Source: Bacillota bacterium (GTDB lineage: Bacteria > Bacillota > Clostridia > Oscillospirales > Ruminococcaceae). From it: a stretch of DNA of 64,000 bases. The stretch is from the NCBI GenBank assembly GCA_023440965.1, contig JAEZRC010000007.1, forward strand, positions 248,001 to 312,000, in the 5' to 3' direction. Of the stretch, positions 10,601 to 19,014 are shown one piece after another; positions within the stretch are counted from its first letter, which is position 1, and each line of letters opens with the position of its first letter. The notes under the pieces are model-generated. The model was not told where the DNA came from. It made no database searches and saw nothing but the letters and a program-made list of their open reading frames with translations. The translations under genes were made by a program, and so were the position numbers.

Positions 10601-12058
10601 CTAAACAATATTTTTAACACATGGTTGAACTGGCAGGCATTAGGTGGAAGAATATACGCAAGAACTGGTTTTTATCAGAATTCAGGAGCTTGGGGTTTCA
10701 GGGATCAACTTCAAGATTCTTGTTGTTGCCTTTTGACAAAACCTGAAATAACAAAGCAACAGATTGCAAGAGCCTGTACTGCTCAATTTATTGAGGGCGA
10801 CGTTCTTCATTGGTGGCATAAGCTACCGAAAGGCATTATGCGTGGTGTAAGAACAAAATACAGCGATGATCTTGTATGGCTCCCATATACTGTATGCGAG
10901 TATATTGATAAGACAAATGATTTAAATATTTTAGGAATTAATATTGCATATTGTGATGGAATAATTTTAGAAGAAGGCCAGCATGAAAAATATGGCGATG
11001 TTCATAGAACTTCATCTATTGAGAGTGTTTATACTCATTGTAAGAAAGCACTTGATTATGCTTTTAAGCTTGGTGAGCATAACCTTATCCTAATGGGATG
11101 TGGTGACTGGAATGACAGCTTTAATGGCGTAGGTATTAATGGAAAGGGTGAAAGTGTATGGCTATCTGAATTCATGATAATTGTTCTGAAAAGATTTGCT
11201 GAAATTGCTAAAAAAGCCAATGATATAATCACGCATGATGATTATATTGAAAAAGCAGAAACTCTAACAAAAGCAATTGTTGATAATTGCTGGGATGGAG
11301 AATGGTATATAAGAGCATATTTTGATAATGGTGATGAGCTTGGCTCAAAAGATTGTGTAGCCTGTCAGATTGATTCCCTTGCTCAAAGCTTTGCTGTTCT
11401 TGCTGATTTGCCAGAAAGCGAAAGAAATAATATAGCTTTAAATTCAGCTTATGATTATCTTGTGGATAAAAAATATAATCTGATTAAACTTTTTACTCCT
11501 GCATTTCAAAAAAATGAAATGCCAGTTGGATATGCAACAGCATATCCAAGAGGAATAAGAGAAAACGGTGGTCAGTATACTCATGGAGCCATATGGCTTG
11601 CGATTGCATTAATGCAATCCGGAATGACTGAAAAGGGCTTTAAGGCATTAACAATATTGAATCCAGCTAATAAGTATTTGAATAATAGCTCGGCAGATAT
11701 TTTTAAAAATGAGCCTTATTTTATGTCAGCAGATATTTATACTAATCCACAATGCTATGGACGCGGTGGATGGTCTATTTATACTGGTGCAGCAGCTTGG
11801 TATTACAGATTAATATTCGAATGGTTTGTGGGAATTAAAATTATAGGAAAAGAAGTAAGATTTAATTCCTGCCTCCCTGATGAATGGGATGAATATGAGA
11901 TAAATATGCATTACAATAATACTCATTTTCATATTATAGTGACAAGAGGTCACCATAGCGGACAATATGATAATGATGAGTCTTTTGAAAATATCCCACT
12001 AGATGGAAAAAATCATGAAATAAGAATAGTAATTGCAAGAAATAGTAAAGATGAATAA
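4679..12058 (+). CDS. Cyclic beta-1,2-glucan synthase-like protein (GT84 + glucoamylase-like + GH94 modules)
   Basis: Very large membrane protein of 2459 residues with the NdvB/Chv-type domain order. A TTG start at 4679 follows GAGGTGAT. Residues 257-298 and about 640-720 are membrane helices. Between them lies a GT84-type glycosyltransferase with TLDSDTKPLMD near residue 457, HDILEGELLR near 568 and RLHRWIRGD near 603. A glucoamylase-like region follows (about 860-1210). The C-terminal half is a GH94 phosphorylase-type module, with QLQDS near 2000, the general-acid motif CGDWNDSFN near 2140 and GRGGWSIYTGAAAW near the end. In characterised relatives the GT makes a beta-1,2-glucan and the GH94 part trims its length before cyclisation. 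The product here is inferred, not shown. It is monocistronic, ending at a shared terminator. Confidence 0.88.
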   Translation: MEKIKYLDKDIKRIPLSRLHRELKHNLYDIKKLYRKIVYTHPDGFNEQVLFDNYYIIEKICKILLKSNKKDIISVNNNKQPLIGKLILELCKGSELPEENNLIIALNSFSRHREISNAEFELIIWQFRYILIKSFMEIYISDNKPNFSPLDLIILITKSDTIKQKSIISQCSPLEKVYSNEISGIYPTMDYDTKRIYRFRTAEIAKKTRKNETEVAKNYLSQANTNYNKNNNKRTGHIGYFIYNKYDKLFRRTTPALYISFICALTIILSLSTTFLLENLWIWILLLLPYYEISRVIIENLISRNQHITYLPRIDISNNIHCKAETLAVYSTVITSTKDIYSLQEKLISLNYTNICEDIRICALCDFKQSDFLNNAEDKALIRNAKRIINKMNEKYNNRFYLVIRNRTYSKTQETYTGYERKRGAIEQLVRYIKNDKISFAAFVGDDDFIHRVKYIVTLDSDTKPLMDTITELVSIALHPLNTPIIENNRVVAGYGIITPKVTTSLKSSLKTPFSKLVGGIGSSCAYDTSSANLYQDAFDEGIFSGKGLVEIDSYYKLCINFFPSEQVLSHDILEGELLRTAFAGDIEFQDSFPSSIVSYFKRLHRWIRGDIQNISFISRKINYEKGIIPNPYALLSRYKLIDNIRRALLPINVIILFLVAIFLGTTVGFYLTLIGLIAITVSYILAFVSSIIHNGIFNISRKYYSNVVSQTTEVLSKAIFSIILLPQNAIISCDAIIKALWRKFYSKKKLLEWTTAAQTDKLNINLLSFSQIYLFPALIGLFILLSNNNLSKAYGITLIFSMIIIRCSDIPYNYRTQQISENKKSEIVTQLAAMWQYYEDYATKNEHYLPPDNVQFAPVFRICHRTSPTNIGLMLLSTLVARDFDFIDTDGLYKRIERTISSVESLEKYKGNLYNWYDTKNLKISNNPFVSTVDSGNFVCCLVAVKEGLKEYVAGKSKIKDLIERIQKLIDNTEICDFYDNDKGLLSIGYNPNTKQYSTHYYDLLISEARMTSYFAIAKRQIPKEHWKHLGRTMSRQGLYSGPVSYSGTMFEYFMPELLLSSENGSLSYEGLRYCLNCQKKRGKDNNVPFGISESGYFAFDNALNYQYKAHGVQKTGLRRGLDNELVVSPYSTYLVLEYDFNSAYQNLEKLKKYGMYGNYGFYEAIDFSNSRGLSNGSIIKSYMAHHVGMSIVSISNTLQNDRIKKRFLKDKHMKNADELLQEKIISGAIIFEDIYKKPETQHIKTKETENQYFESMQPSQPNVKLLCNGEYTLILTDTGISIAMYQGKDVYQRTTDILRRPEGCYFAISENNKHYCLTYMPEYKNHDEMSVEFDDNTVSYFRNTDKLQIGMKVHLHNSLPCEIRQFAIKNTSAENKSINLLSYIQPVLSNFADNAAHPAFSKLFLKVIYDIELKTIIISRKSRHNDDEVYCAIGFLEDIELNCNLSREEMIPVASSISNIFYNKDNFIPTYNRIPDPTVFIKTNISLKANEQKELNLFILTALNKEDLLANISQLRYSKVIYTIPSSLTLSSSIEGRLVNTILPQLVFKKYDCKEIINAIYNNTLPLSSLWGLSISGDLPLVLVNINSINVIERITGYVRCHNILKLCGIKFDLVISFNDKGEYDRQIYNMLFDVIDSERLTDSLSVNGGIHLIDTFNVDKDTINLLNTVAVHVAPLSMVRIYPPLPDFEPFNLNPMQKQNIGIEHPLENGGFNQGSYIINKETKVPWCNILANPVFGTLLSNNSLGYTYAINSRENKLTPWENDTRTDNRGELIIVKINNEYYDVICGSTVEFSPEKAVYYGECKYFTSKVTVSISQKGMAKKISLELNWKINNVNAKIAYYTEPVLAVSRDNSRMIKFSYEDDILFANNPLNKDIQGYMSIHSLKKPVKYITNREAFLNGKWEENSLFSSNYPCATVIVNVEKSNIKDNTYDFYLCFGTTKESSKIMPKLFNDFKYELSNNIKICTPDSNLNNIFNTWLNWQALGGRIYARTGFYQNSGAWGFRDQLQDSCCCLLTKPEITKQQIARACTAQFIEGDVLHWWHKLPKGIMRGVRTKYSDDLVWLPYTVCEYIDKTNDLNILGINIAYCDGIILEEGQHEKYGDVHRTSSIESVYTHCKKALDYAFKLGEHNLILMGCGDWNDSFNGVGINGKGESVWLSEFMIIVLKRFAEIAKKANDIITHDDYIEKAETLTKAIVDNCWDGEWYIRAYFDNGDELGSKDCVACQIDSLAQSFAVLADLPESERNNIALNSAYDYLVDKKYNLIKLFTPAFQKNEMPVGYATAYPRGIRENGGQYTHGAIWLAIALMQSGMTEKGFKALTILNPANKYLNNSSADIFKNEPYFMSADIYTNPQCYGRGGWSIYTGAAAWYYRLIFEWFVGIKIIGKEVRFNSCLPDEWDEYEINMHYNNTHFHIIVTRGHHSGQYDNDESFENIPLDGKNHEIRIVIARNSKDE

Positions 12059-12060
12059 AT

Positions 12061-12088
12061 AAAAGGAGTGATATTAATCACTCCTTTT
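12061..12088. terminator. Bidirectional terminator between convergent genes
   Basis: Stem AAAAGGAGTGAT / ATCACTCCTTTT with a short loop. The arm read on the minus strand encodes the last residues of the flavin reductase, so the terminator overlaps that coding region; on the plus strand it ends the glucan synthase transcript. Confidence 0.75.
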
Positions 12089-12670
12089 ATTCTTATTATA
12101 AGGCTTCTTTTTCTTTCTTCTAACAGAAAAACCAAATGTACCAAGCTTTCTGCCGAGTTCAAAATATTCACCATGTGAATATGCAACTAGATTTGCTTTA
12201 TCAAGATGTAGCTTCCCACTGCTGTCAATAAGCTCTTCAGCAACATTTACTGCTACAATATCAGCGATAAACATATCATGAGAGCCAAGCGGAACAATAT
12301 CAGTGACCTTACACTCAATACTAACCGGACTTTGCTCAAGAAGTGGAACAGATACAACACTCGCCTTTTGTGTTGTTAGTTTCATATCTTCAAACTTATT
12401 AAACTTATCCCCTGATTTAACTCCACAATAATCACAGGCCTTTACAAGTTCTGCTGGTGTAAGATTTATTACAAATTCCTTACTCTCTTTTATAAGATTA
12501 TAGGAATAACGTGACGGACGAACAGATATATAAGTTTTAGGGGGAATTGTATTGAGTATCCCCGTCCACGCAATTGTTAATATATTAGGTTTTTCTTCAG
12601 TTCCGCAGGTTACCATTACTGGTGGTAGCGGAGCAATTAATGCACCACCACGCCACTTTACTTTCTTCAA
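12074..12670 (-). CDS. Flavin reductase family (FMN-binding split-barrel) protein
   Basis: Small flavoprotein of the flavin reductase-like family, which binds FMN and reduces it or passes electrons. The N-terminal block (PLPPVMVTCGTEEKPNILTIAWTG) and the central TYISVRPSRYSYNLIKESKEFVINL are the family's flavin-binding strands. The length of 198 residues is normal. The TTG start at 12670 has AAGGTGAT in front. It lies 9 bases downstream of nadE, so the two are probably cotranscribed, possibly with glpK further upstream. The electron partner is unknown. Confidence 0.88.
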   Translation of the reverse strand: MKKVKWRGGALIAPLPPVMVTCGTEEKPNILTIAWTGILNTIPPKTYISVRPSRYSYNLIKESKEFVINLTPAELVKACDYCGVKSGDKFNKFEDMKLTTQKASVVSVPLLEQSPVSIECKVTDIVPLGSHDMFIADIVAVNVAEELIDSSGKLHLDKANLVAYSHGEYFELGRKLGTFGFSVRRKKKKPYNKNKRSD

Positions 12671-12679
12671 ATTATCACC

Positions 12680-14593
12680 TTAATTTATACTTTCTAATTC
12701 ATCAAGCCATATGTTTACGCAAGCATCACTTGGCATTCTCCAGTCACCACGAGGTGAAAGTGTTACTGTTCCGACCTTTGGCGAGTCAGGCAGACAGCTT
12801 CTCTTGAACTGCTGTGCGAAGAACCTCTTATAAAATACCTTTAACCATTTTAAGATTGTTTCTTTATCATATTTATTATTAAAAGCATACACAGCTAGTG
12901 TGTAAATTTTCTGAGGTGTAAAACCAAAACGAACAACATAATACAAGAAGAAATCGTGTAATTCATATGGACCAACAATATCTTCCGTAACCTGTGAGAT
13001 TACCCCGTCCTTCGGCGGAAGAAGTTCAGGACTCACTGGCGTTTCAAGAATATCATATAAAGCAATTTTCAACTCATCTTGTTTTACTGTATCTGCAAAA
13101 TATTTAATAATATGACGGATAAGTGTCTTTGGTACGCTTGCATTTACCCCATACATTGACATATGATCTCCGTTATAGGTTGCCCAACCAAGTGCAAGCT
13201 CTGATAAATCACCAGTTCCGACAACAAGTCCGTTTGTCTGATTGGCAACATCCATTAAAATCTGTGTTCGTTCCCTTGCCTGTGAATTTTCATATACTAC
13301 ATTATGGTTTTCTGGATCGTGAGATATATCCTTAAAGTGAACATTCACAGCTTCCGCTATATCAATAGTTCTTAATGCTACCCCAAGCTTATCGCATAAA
13401 ACTTCTGCATTTGTTTTAGTCCGTTTTGTGGTACCAAAACAAGGCATAGTGACAGCAACAACGTCTGTATGAGGTCTTTTCAGCATATCCATTGCATTAA
13501 CTGCAACAAGCAAAGCCAATGAAGAATCAAGGCCGCCTGAAATTCCAAGAACAACAGTTTTTGCATACGAATGTTCAATACGCTTTTTCAAGCCAAGTGA
13601 CTGCATTTTTAAAATAGCCTCACAGCGTTCTGCCCTCTCACTATCAGAAGATGGGACAAATGGATAAGGGTCAACAAAACGTGTTAGTTCTGTTTCCTTC
13701 AGATTAATCGTGAAGAGTACCTGCTCATAGCCGGTCCTGTTATTAGCAGGAAATGTTGTCATTCTTCTTCGCTCATATTCAAGCTTCTGAACATCAATTT
13801 CTGATGTTATTACTGAATTCTCAAATAACTTACTTTCTGCAAGAATAGCTCCGTTTTCACAAATTAGATTATGCCCACTGAAAATCAAGTCAGTTGTTGA
13901 TTCACCTTCTCCTGCACTTGCATATAAATAAGCACATATAAGACTTCCCGACTGTGTGGTAACAAGATTTCTTCTATATTTGTCTTTGCCAATATTTTCA
14001 TCGCTGGCGGATATATTAATTATAACTGTTGCACCAGAAATAGCGTGGCTGATTGAAGGCGGTTGCGGTGTCCACAAATCCTCACAGATTTCTACTGCAA
14101 AAGAAAATGAGTCAATCTGAGTATCTGTGAAAAGAATCTTATTACCAAAGAGATATTCATTATTTTCTATAGTAACAAGTATATTTTCATCTGGTGCTGG
14201 TTCAAAATGTCGCTTCTCATAAAATTCACTGTAATTCGGAATATGAGTTTTCGGAACTATGCCTAAAATATCTCCATTTTTTATAACAACAGCACAGTTA
14301 TATAACTTGCCATTACATCTTATTGGTGCACCAACTATTGAAATAATATCTAAGTTTTCAGTTTCATTTTTGATTCTTAAAATACTTTTATAAGCAGATT
14401 TTGTTAACCGTTCCTGCAAAAAAAGATCTCCACAAGTATAGCCTGTAATACAAAGTTCAGGAAAGGCAATAAGTTTTACATCTTTTTTGTCGTTTTCTTT
14501 TATAATTTCAATAATTCTATCTGAATTATAGTCACAATCAGCAACCTTTATATAAGGTGTTGCACAGGAAACTTTAATAAAACCGTTTTTCAT
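12680..14593 (-). CDS. nadE: Glutamine-dependent NAD(+) synthetase
   Basis: Makes NAD from nicotinic acid adenine dinucleotide, ATP and glutamine. The N-terminal half is a nitrilase-type glutaminase with Glu in FPELCITGY, Lys in PKTHIPNYSEFY and Cys in VEICEDLW. The C-terminal half is the synthetase with the PP-loop LGISGGLDSSLAL. At 637 residues this is the fused two-domain form that tunnels ammonia internally. It lies between glpK and the flavin reductase on the same strand. Confidence 0.96.
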   Translation of the reverse strand: MKNGFIKVSCATPYIKVADCDYNSDRIIEIIKENDKKDVKLIAFPELCITGYTCGDLFLQERLTKSAYKSILRIKNETENLDIISIVGAPIRCNGKLYNCAVVIKNGDILGIVPKTHIPNYSEFYEKRHFEPAPDENILVTIENNEYLFGNKILFTDTQIDSFSFAVEICEDLWTPQPPSISHAISGATVIINISASDENIGKDKYRRNLVTTQSGSLICAYLYASAGEGESTTDLIFSGHNLICENGAILAESKLFENSVITSEIDVQKLEYERRRMTTFPANNRTGYEQVLFTINLKETELTRFVDPYPFVPSSDSERAERCEAILKMQSLGLKKRIEHSYAKTVVLGISGGLDSSLALLVAVNAMDMLKRPHTDVVAVTMPCFGTTKRTKTNAEVLCDKLGVALRTIDIAEAVNVHFKDISHDPENHNVVYENSQARERTQILMDVANQTNGLVVGTGDLSELALGWATYNGDHMSMYGVNASVPKTLIRHIIKYFADTVKQDELKIALYDILETPVSPELLPPKDGVISQVTEDIVGPYELHDFFLYYVVRFGFTPQKIYTLAVYAFNNKYDKETILKWLKVFYKRFFAQQFKRSCLPDSPKVGTVTLSPRGDWRMPSDACVNIWLDELESIN

Positions 14594-14696
14594 AAATACT
14601 CCCCTTGAATGAATGTGTTTTCAACTTTCTTAAAACTATATAATGATATTATAGTACAATACCCGAAATTATACAATCTTTTAAGAAAATAATGTA

Positions 14697-16184
14697 TTAT
14701 TCGTTTTCTTCCCATTTAAGCGAACGAGCTACAGCCTTATTCCAACCCTTTAAAAGCTTTTGTCTTTTATCCTCTTGCATATTTGGGTGAAAACAATAAT
14801 CTATTATATGCTTTTCTTTAATTTCTTCCTTGCTATTCCACACTCCTGTTGCAAGTCCTGCAAGATAAGCGACCCCTAAAGCTGTAGTTTCGCGGATTTC
14901 AGGTCTTTGAACATTTTTATTAATAATGTCAGCCTGAAATTGCATTAAAAATTCATCAGCGCTTGCTCCACCATCAACATTTAAAGTAGCAAGATTTATT
15001 CCCGTCTCTTTGTACATAGCAGAAATCAAATCATTCACCTGATAAGCAATAGCTTCTTCAGCTGCCCTAATAATATGTTCCCTCTTAGAGCCTCTTGTCA
15101 GTCCAAAAATACTTCCACGGGCATACATATCCCAATATGGAGCACCAAGCCCTGTGAAAGCAGGTACAATATATACTCCAGCATTATCCTCAATAGATTG
15201 AGCAATTGATGATACTTCTTTCACGTCAGTTACCATTTTTAGTTCATCACGAAGCCATTGCATTATTGCTCCACCTATAAAAACGCTTCCTTCTAGAGCA
15301 TATTGTATCTTATTATCAATACTAATAGCAATTGTTGTTAATAATCCATTGTTGCTGTAATGCAATTCACTTCCTGTATTCATAAGAAGAAAACAGCCTG
15401 TACCATATGTGTTTTTTGCTTCTCCCTTATTAAAACAAGTTTGTCCGAACAAAGCCGCCTGCTGGTCACCTGCTATTGCAGCAATAGGAATATCAACACC
15501 TTTATAATTAAATGATCCATAGACTTCACTTGAATTTCTTACCTCAGGCAACATATGCTCCGGAATGTCAAGAATATCAAGAATTTCTTTATCCCATTCA
15601 AGTGTTTTGATATTGAACATCATAGTTCTTGAGGCATTTGTGTAATCTGTTATATGCAATTTCCCTTTTGTTAACTTCCATATTAAAAATGTATCAACAG
15701 TTCCAAACAGCAAGTCACCATTCTGCGCTGATTTTTTAGCACCTGGAATATTATCAAGTATCCACTTCAATTTTGTTGAGGAGAAATATGCATCAATAAG
15801 CAACCCAGTTTTTTCTTTTATTTTTTTTGATAATCCTTGTTTTACAAGGTCATTACATATTGTTGAAGTCCTCCTGCATTGCCATACAATTGCATTATCC
15901 ACTGGTTCACCAGTGTTTTTATTCCATACTATTGTTGTTTCACGTTGATTGGTTATACCTATTGCTTTTATGTCTTTAATATCTATTTTACCTTTTTCAA
16001 TAACATCTTCAAACACACTATACTGTGATAAAAAAATTTCATTAGGGTCATGCTCTACATATGAAGGTTGTGGATAAATCTGTGTAAGCTGCTTCTGGCT
16101 AATTGCGACAATTCTCTGATTTTCATCAAAGATTATTGCGCGCGAGCTTGTTGTTCCCTGATCCAAGGCAATAATATATTTCAT
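14697..16184 (-). CDS. glpK: Glycerol kinase
   Basis: Phosphorylates glycerol to sn-glycerol 3-phosphate. FGGY-family motifs are complete: ALDQGTTSSRAIIFD at the N-terminus, GITNQRETTIVWNKNTGEP, GTYGTGCF-type block (NTYGTGCFLLMNTG) and NVDGGASADEFLMQFQAD. The length of 495 residues is typical. No glpF or glpD is adjacent. The gap of about 100 bases to nadE leaves cotranscription open. Confidence 0.96.
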   Translation of the reverse strand: MKYIIALDQGTTSSRAIIFDENQRIVAISQKQLTQIYPQPSYVEHDPNEIFLSQYSVFEDVIEKGKIDIKDIKAIGITNQRETTIVWNKNTGEPVDNAIVWQCRRTSTICNDLVKQGLSKKIKEKTGLLIDAYFSSTKLKWILDNIPGAKKSAQNGDLLFGTVDTFLIWKLTKGKLHITDYTNASRTMMFNIKTLEWDKEILDILDIPEHMLPEVRNSSEVYGSFNYKGVDIPIAAIAGDQQAALFGQTCFNKGEAKNTYGTGCFLLMNTGSELHYSNNGLLTTIAISIDNKIQYALEGSVFIGGAIMQWLRDELKMVTDVKEVSSIAQSIEDNAGVYIVPAFTGLGAPYWDMYARGSIFGLTRGSKREHIIRAAEEAIAYQVNDLISAMYKETGINLATLNVDGGASADEFLMQFQADIINKNVQRPEIRETTALGVAYLAGLATGVWNSKEEIKEKHIIDYCFHPNMQEDKRQKLLKGWNKAVARSLKWEENE

Positions 16185-16266
16185 ATGTATCCCCCATTAT
16201 ATATTAATTGAATATATCGTAGCATAAATTGAAATAAAACTCAAGATTATTAGAATTGTACAAATA

Positions 16267-16303
16267 AATAAATATCCCCTGGCACAACCGGGGGATATTT
16301 ATT
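16267..16303 (-). terminator. Terminator of the asnB gene
   Basis: Perfect 13-bp arms (16267-16279 and 16291-16303, AATAAATATCCCC / GGGGATATTTATT) with an 11-base loop directly after the asnB stop codon, followed by an AT-rich tail on the minus strand. Confidence 0.75.
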
Positions 16304-16995
16304 TTATATAATCTTTATCTGGTATTTTCCAAGCCAGTAGTTAAGCTGAATAAAATATGCTATTGTCTGTGGGACAGTCATTAACTGACCATACCATGGA
16401 GTCTGACTTGATGAATTCAACAATTTTTCTATTTCTTCTTTTTTAAGGATCTGAAGTATTGGTGCATATGGAGAATTTATTATATCATGTAATATATCAG
16501 ACACTGCTTTTAAATATGCTGGATTATGTGTCTTCGGGTACGGGCTTTTTTTTCTCCAAGCGATTTCTTCTGGTAGTATGCTTTCCATAGCTTTTCTAAG
16601 TAAGCCTTTTTCCCTGCCCTGATAATTTTTATATTCCCAAGGAACTGTATATAAGTATTCAGCTATACGATAATCGCAAAACGGCACTCTAACTTCAAGT
16701 CCATTATACATTGACATACGATCTTTTCTATCAAGTAAAGTCTGCATGAACCAATTTAAATTTAATTTCATCATTTCTTTCATTCGTGATTCAAGAGGTG
16801 ATAATGATGATAACTTATCAGTTTCTGATACTGTTTTGTTATATCGCTCATTAACATATTCTTCGGGATTAATATTTTCCATTATCCAGTCATTAAGAAA
16901 TGATGTTCTGTAATCAATGGATTTTGACCAAGGGAAGTTCTGTTCATTTCTAATATTTTCATCCTGGTACCAGGGATATCCGCCAAAAATCTCAT
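16304..16995 (-). pseudogene. asnB: asnB 3' part: C-terminal fragment of asparagine synthetase B cut by an element
   Basis: Encodes the end of the synthetase domain of glutamine-dependent asparagine synthetase, beginning inside the conserved motif at EIFGGYPWYQDEN. Further on it carries LDRKDRMSMYNGLEVRVPFCDYR. The upstream part of the same gene lies at 22,674-23,815. Joining 16,304-16,995 to 22,678-23,815 gives 1830 bases, an exact 609-codon frame plus stop. The fragment has no own ribosome site at the break; an internal Met could start a 192-residue peptide but this would lack the ATP-binding loop. Probably inactive while the element is present. Confidence 0.93.
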
Positions 16996-17017
16996 TAGAC
17001 GTTACATGATTAAACCC
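16975..17017. other. attL of the asnB element
   Basis: Host half CCGCCAAAAATC then TCAT (16992-16995) then the element arm TTACATGATTAAACCC (17002-17017). The arm is the mirror of the one at the other end, 14 of 16 bases matching when inverted. The likely crossover dinucleotide is TC at 16992-16993. Confidence 0.85.
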
Positions 17018-17080
17018 TTTTTGTCATAACGAAATTTGTCCACCCCATATACTCATAAAAAGGGTATATGGGGTGGCTTT

Positions 17081-17236
17081 ATGTCTATAAAAAAAGAGTA
17101 TTACATAGAGAATACGCACATCATTGTAAGCGATGATTATGTGCGTCAAAATTATGAGGAAATTATTCTTGAACACATTGTAACAGCAGCAAAACCTGCG
17201 CTGTTACAGGAGTCTGAGCCCTCCACAACTTCCTAG
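17081..17236 (+). CDS. Small protein of unknown function upstream of the recombinase
   Basis: 51 residues starting MSIKKEYYIENTHIIVSDD and ending in an acidic tail. The ATG at 17081 is chosen over an upstream TTG because GGGGTGG precedes it. Its position directly in front of the recombinase gene suggests a role in recombination control, but nothing in the sequence proves this. No known domain recognised. Confidence 0.55.
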   Translation: MSIKKEYYIENTHIIVSDDYVRQNYEEIILEHIVTAAKPALLQESEPSTTS

Positions 17237-17297
17237 GGCGAGTGATTTAAACTATGCGCCGTTTAGAGGTATCATACTGACGTTGGGAGGTGACCAA

Positions 17298-18953
17298 GTG
17301 GCAAAAAACAGTGGGCGTTATGTCGTATATCTCAGAAAATCACGTGCGGATGCGGAGGCAGAAGCCCGTGGCGAGGGCGAAACCCTGCTCAAGCACGAGA
17401 AAGCTCTGCTGACGCTTGCCGCGCAAAAAAATCTTCCCATCACCGATATATACCGTGAGATTGTTTCCGGCGATACGATTGCCGCCCGTCCTCAAATGCA
17501 GCGGCTTCTTTCCGAGGTTGAGGATGGAAAATGGAATGGCGTTCTCGTAATGGAAATCGAGCGTCTTGCCAGAGGCGACACTATTGACCAAGGCGTTATG
17601 GCACAGACTTTCAAGTACAGCGGTACAAAAATCATTACACCGCATAAGGATTATGACCCACAGAATGAATTTGATGAAGAATACTTTGAGTTCGGGCTGT
17701 TTATGTCCCGCCGCGAGTACAAGACCATCAACCGCCGCTTACAGCGTGGGCGAGAAACATCCGCGAAAGAGGGGCGTTATCAGGGCAGCCGGGCACCATA
17801 CGGTTACGAGCGCTTTCGCAATCAAGAAAACGCCCCCACGCTCCGAATAATTTCGGAACAGGCAGAGGTTGTCAAGCTCATATTTGAATATTATGTCTAT
17901 GGCGAAACCAGAACAGGTGGTGAACGTCGCCGACTTGGAATACAGGCACTCGCGCGGAAACTCAACGAAATGAAAATCCCACCGGCAACCCATGATTATT
18001 GGCAGAAGGAAACACTGAAAAACATCTTGACAAACCCCGTCTACATAGGCAAAATTCGCTGGGGCTATCGAAAAAAGCAGACGAAAATCGTGAATGGTAA
18101 AAGAGTATTCACATACCCTATCCATACAGGCAACGAGTATATTTTAGCAAATGGGCTGCATGATGCGATTGTTGATGAAGATATTTTCACCCGTGCGCAG
18201 GAGTTGCTTTTCGAGCAGCCATCTGCCCCGGTTGGCTATAAGAAAGACGTAAAAAACCCCATGGCGGGATTGATTATCTGCGGGAAATGCGGACGGAAAA
18301 TGACATTCCGCAAAGCACCCAGCGAGAAGAAGAAAGATTATCTGGTTTGTCACAATCGAGAGTGCAACAACGTATCCACGCCGCTGCATTTGGTTGAAGA
18401 GCGGTTGACCGCCGCGCTGCGTGCGTGGCTTGACAATTATAAGCTTGACTGGTCACAGGCAAAGATGAAGCAAGATAGTACAGCGAAATCCAATCTGCTA
18501 GAGGAAGCAATCGACCGCATTCGTACAGAACGCAAAGATCTGGATGTTCAGTTGACGAACACCTATGATTTACTGGAGCGAGGGGTCTACACTACCGAGA
18601 TTTTTCTGGAGCGCTCAAAGTCTATTTCCGAGAGAATTGTACAGACACAGTCTAAGCTGGCTTATCTGCAAAACGAACTAGAGCAAGAGAAAAACACGAA
18701 AACACAGACGAATGAAGTCATTCCAAGGCTTGAAAAAATTATGGAATTGTACGATGCGCTCAAGACTGCCGGTGATAAAAACCGCCTTCTCAAAGAAATT
18801 CTCGAGAAAGCGGTTTATGTTAAAGAAAAGAGTGGGGCTTATCGCGGTACTTCAGCGGACGACTTTGAACTGACGATCTATCCGAGGCTGGCGGGTGGGG
18901 AAATATTGTCGCCACTTCCACATAATAGTGATGATTGCCTTAAACGTTTTTGA
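17298..18953 (+). CDS. Large serine recombinase (site-specific integrase)
   Basis: Catalyses integration and, with a directionality factor, excision of the element. The N-terminal resolvase domain starts YVVYLRKSRADAEAE with the nucleophile Ser15. It continues with EIERLARGDTIDQG and the helix-E region FMSRREYKTINRRLQRGR. A recombinase domain follows, then a zinc ribbon (CGKCGRKMTFRK...CHNRECNN) and a C-terminal coiled coil (about 400-500). GTG at 17298 is preferred because GGAGGTGA lies 4 bases in front. At 551 residues it is full length. The catalytic domain is closely similar to the prophage integrase at 63,022. Confidence 0.95.
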   Translation: MAKNSGRYVVYLRKSRADAEAEARGEGETLLKHEKALLTLAAQKNLPITDIYREIVSGDTIAARPQMQRLLSEVEDGKWNGVLVMEIERLARGDTIDQGVMAQTFKYSGTKIITPHKDYDPQNEFDEEYFEFGLFMSRREYKTINRRLQRGRETSAKEGRYQGSRAPYGYERFRNQENAPTLRIISEQAEVVKLIFEYYVYGETRTGGERRRLGIQALARKLNEMKIPPATHDYWQKETLKNILTNPVYIGKIRWGYRKKQTKIVNGKRVFTYPIHTGNEYILANGLHDAIVDEDIFTRAQELLFEQPSAPVGYKKDVKNPMAGLIICGKCGRKMTFRKAPSEKKKDYLVCHNRECNNVSTPLHLVEERLTAALRAWLDNYKLDWSQAKMKQDSTAKSNLLEEAIDRIRTERKDLDVQLTNTYDLLERGVYTTEIFLERSKSISERIVQTQSKLAYLQNELEQEKNTKTQTNEVIPRLEKIMELYDALKTAGDKNRLLKEILEKAVYVKEKSGAYRGTSADDFELTIYPRLAGGEILSPLPHNSDDCLKRF

Positions 18954-19014
18954 AAGTACTGCTCATAAAACAACAGCTACACTCATATTTTAGAACAATA
19001 GGAGACATCCGCCT

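Noticed and set aside
16304..16882. Stand-alone short asparagine synthase gene
   Set aside because: The reading frame continues upstream to the element junction at 16,995 and matches the missing end of asnB at 22.7-23.8 kb; the internal Met is not a natural start.
17036..17080. Upstream TTG start for the small protein before the recombinase
   Set aside because: No ribosome site there, whereas GGGGTGG lies in front of the ATG at 17081.
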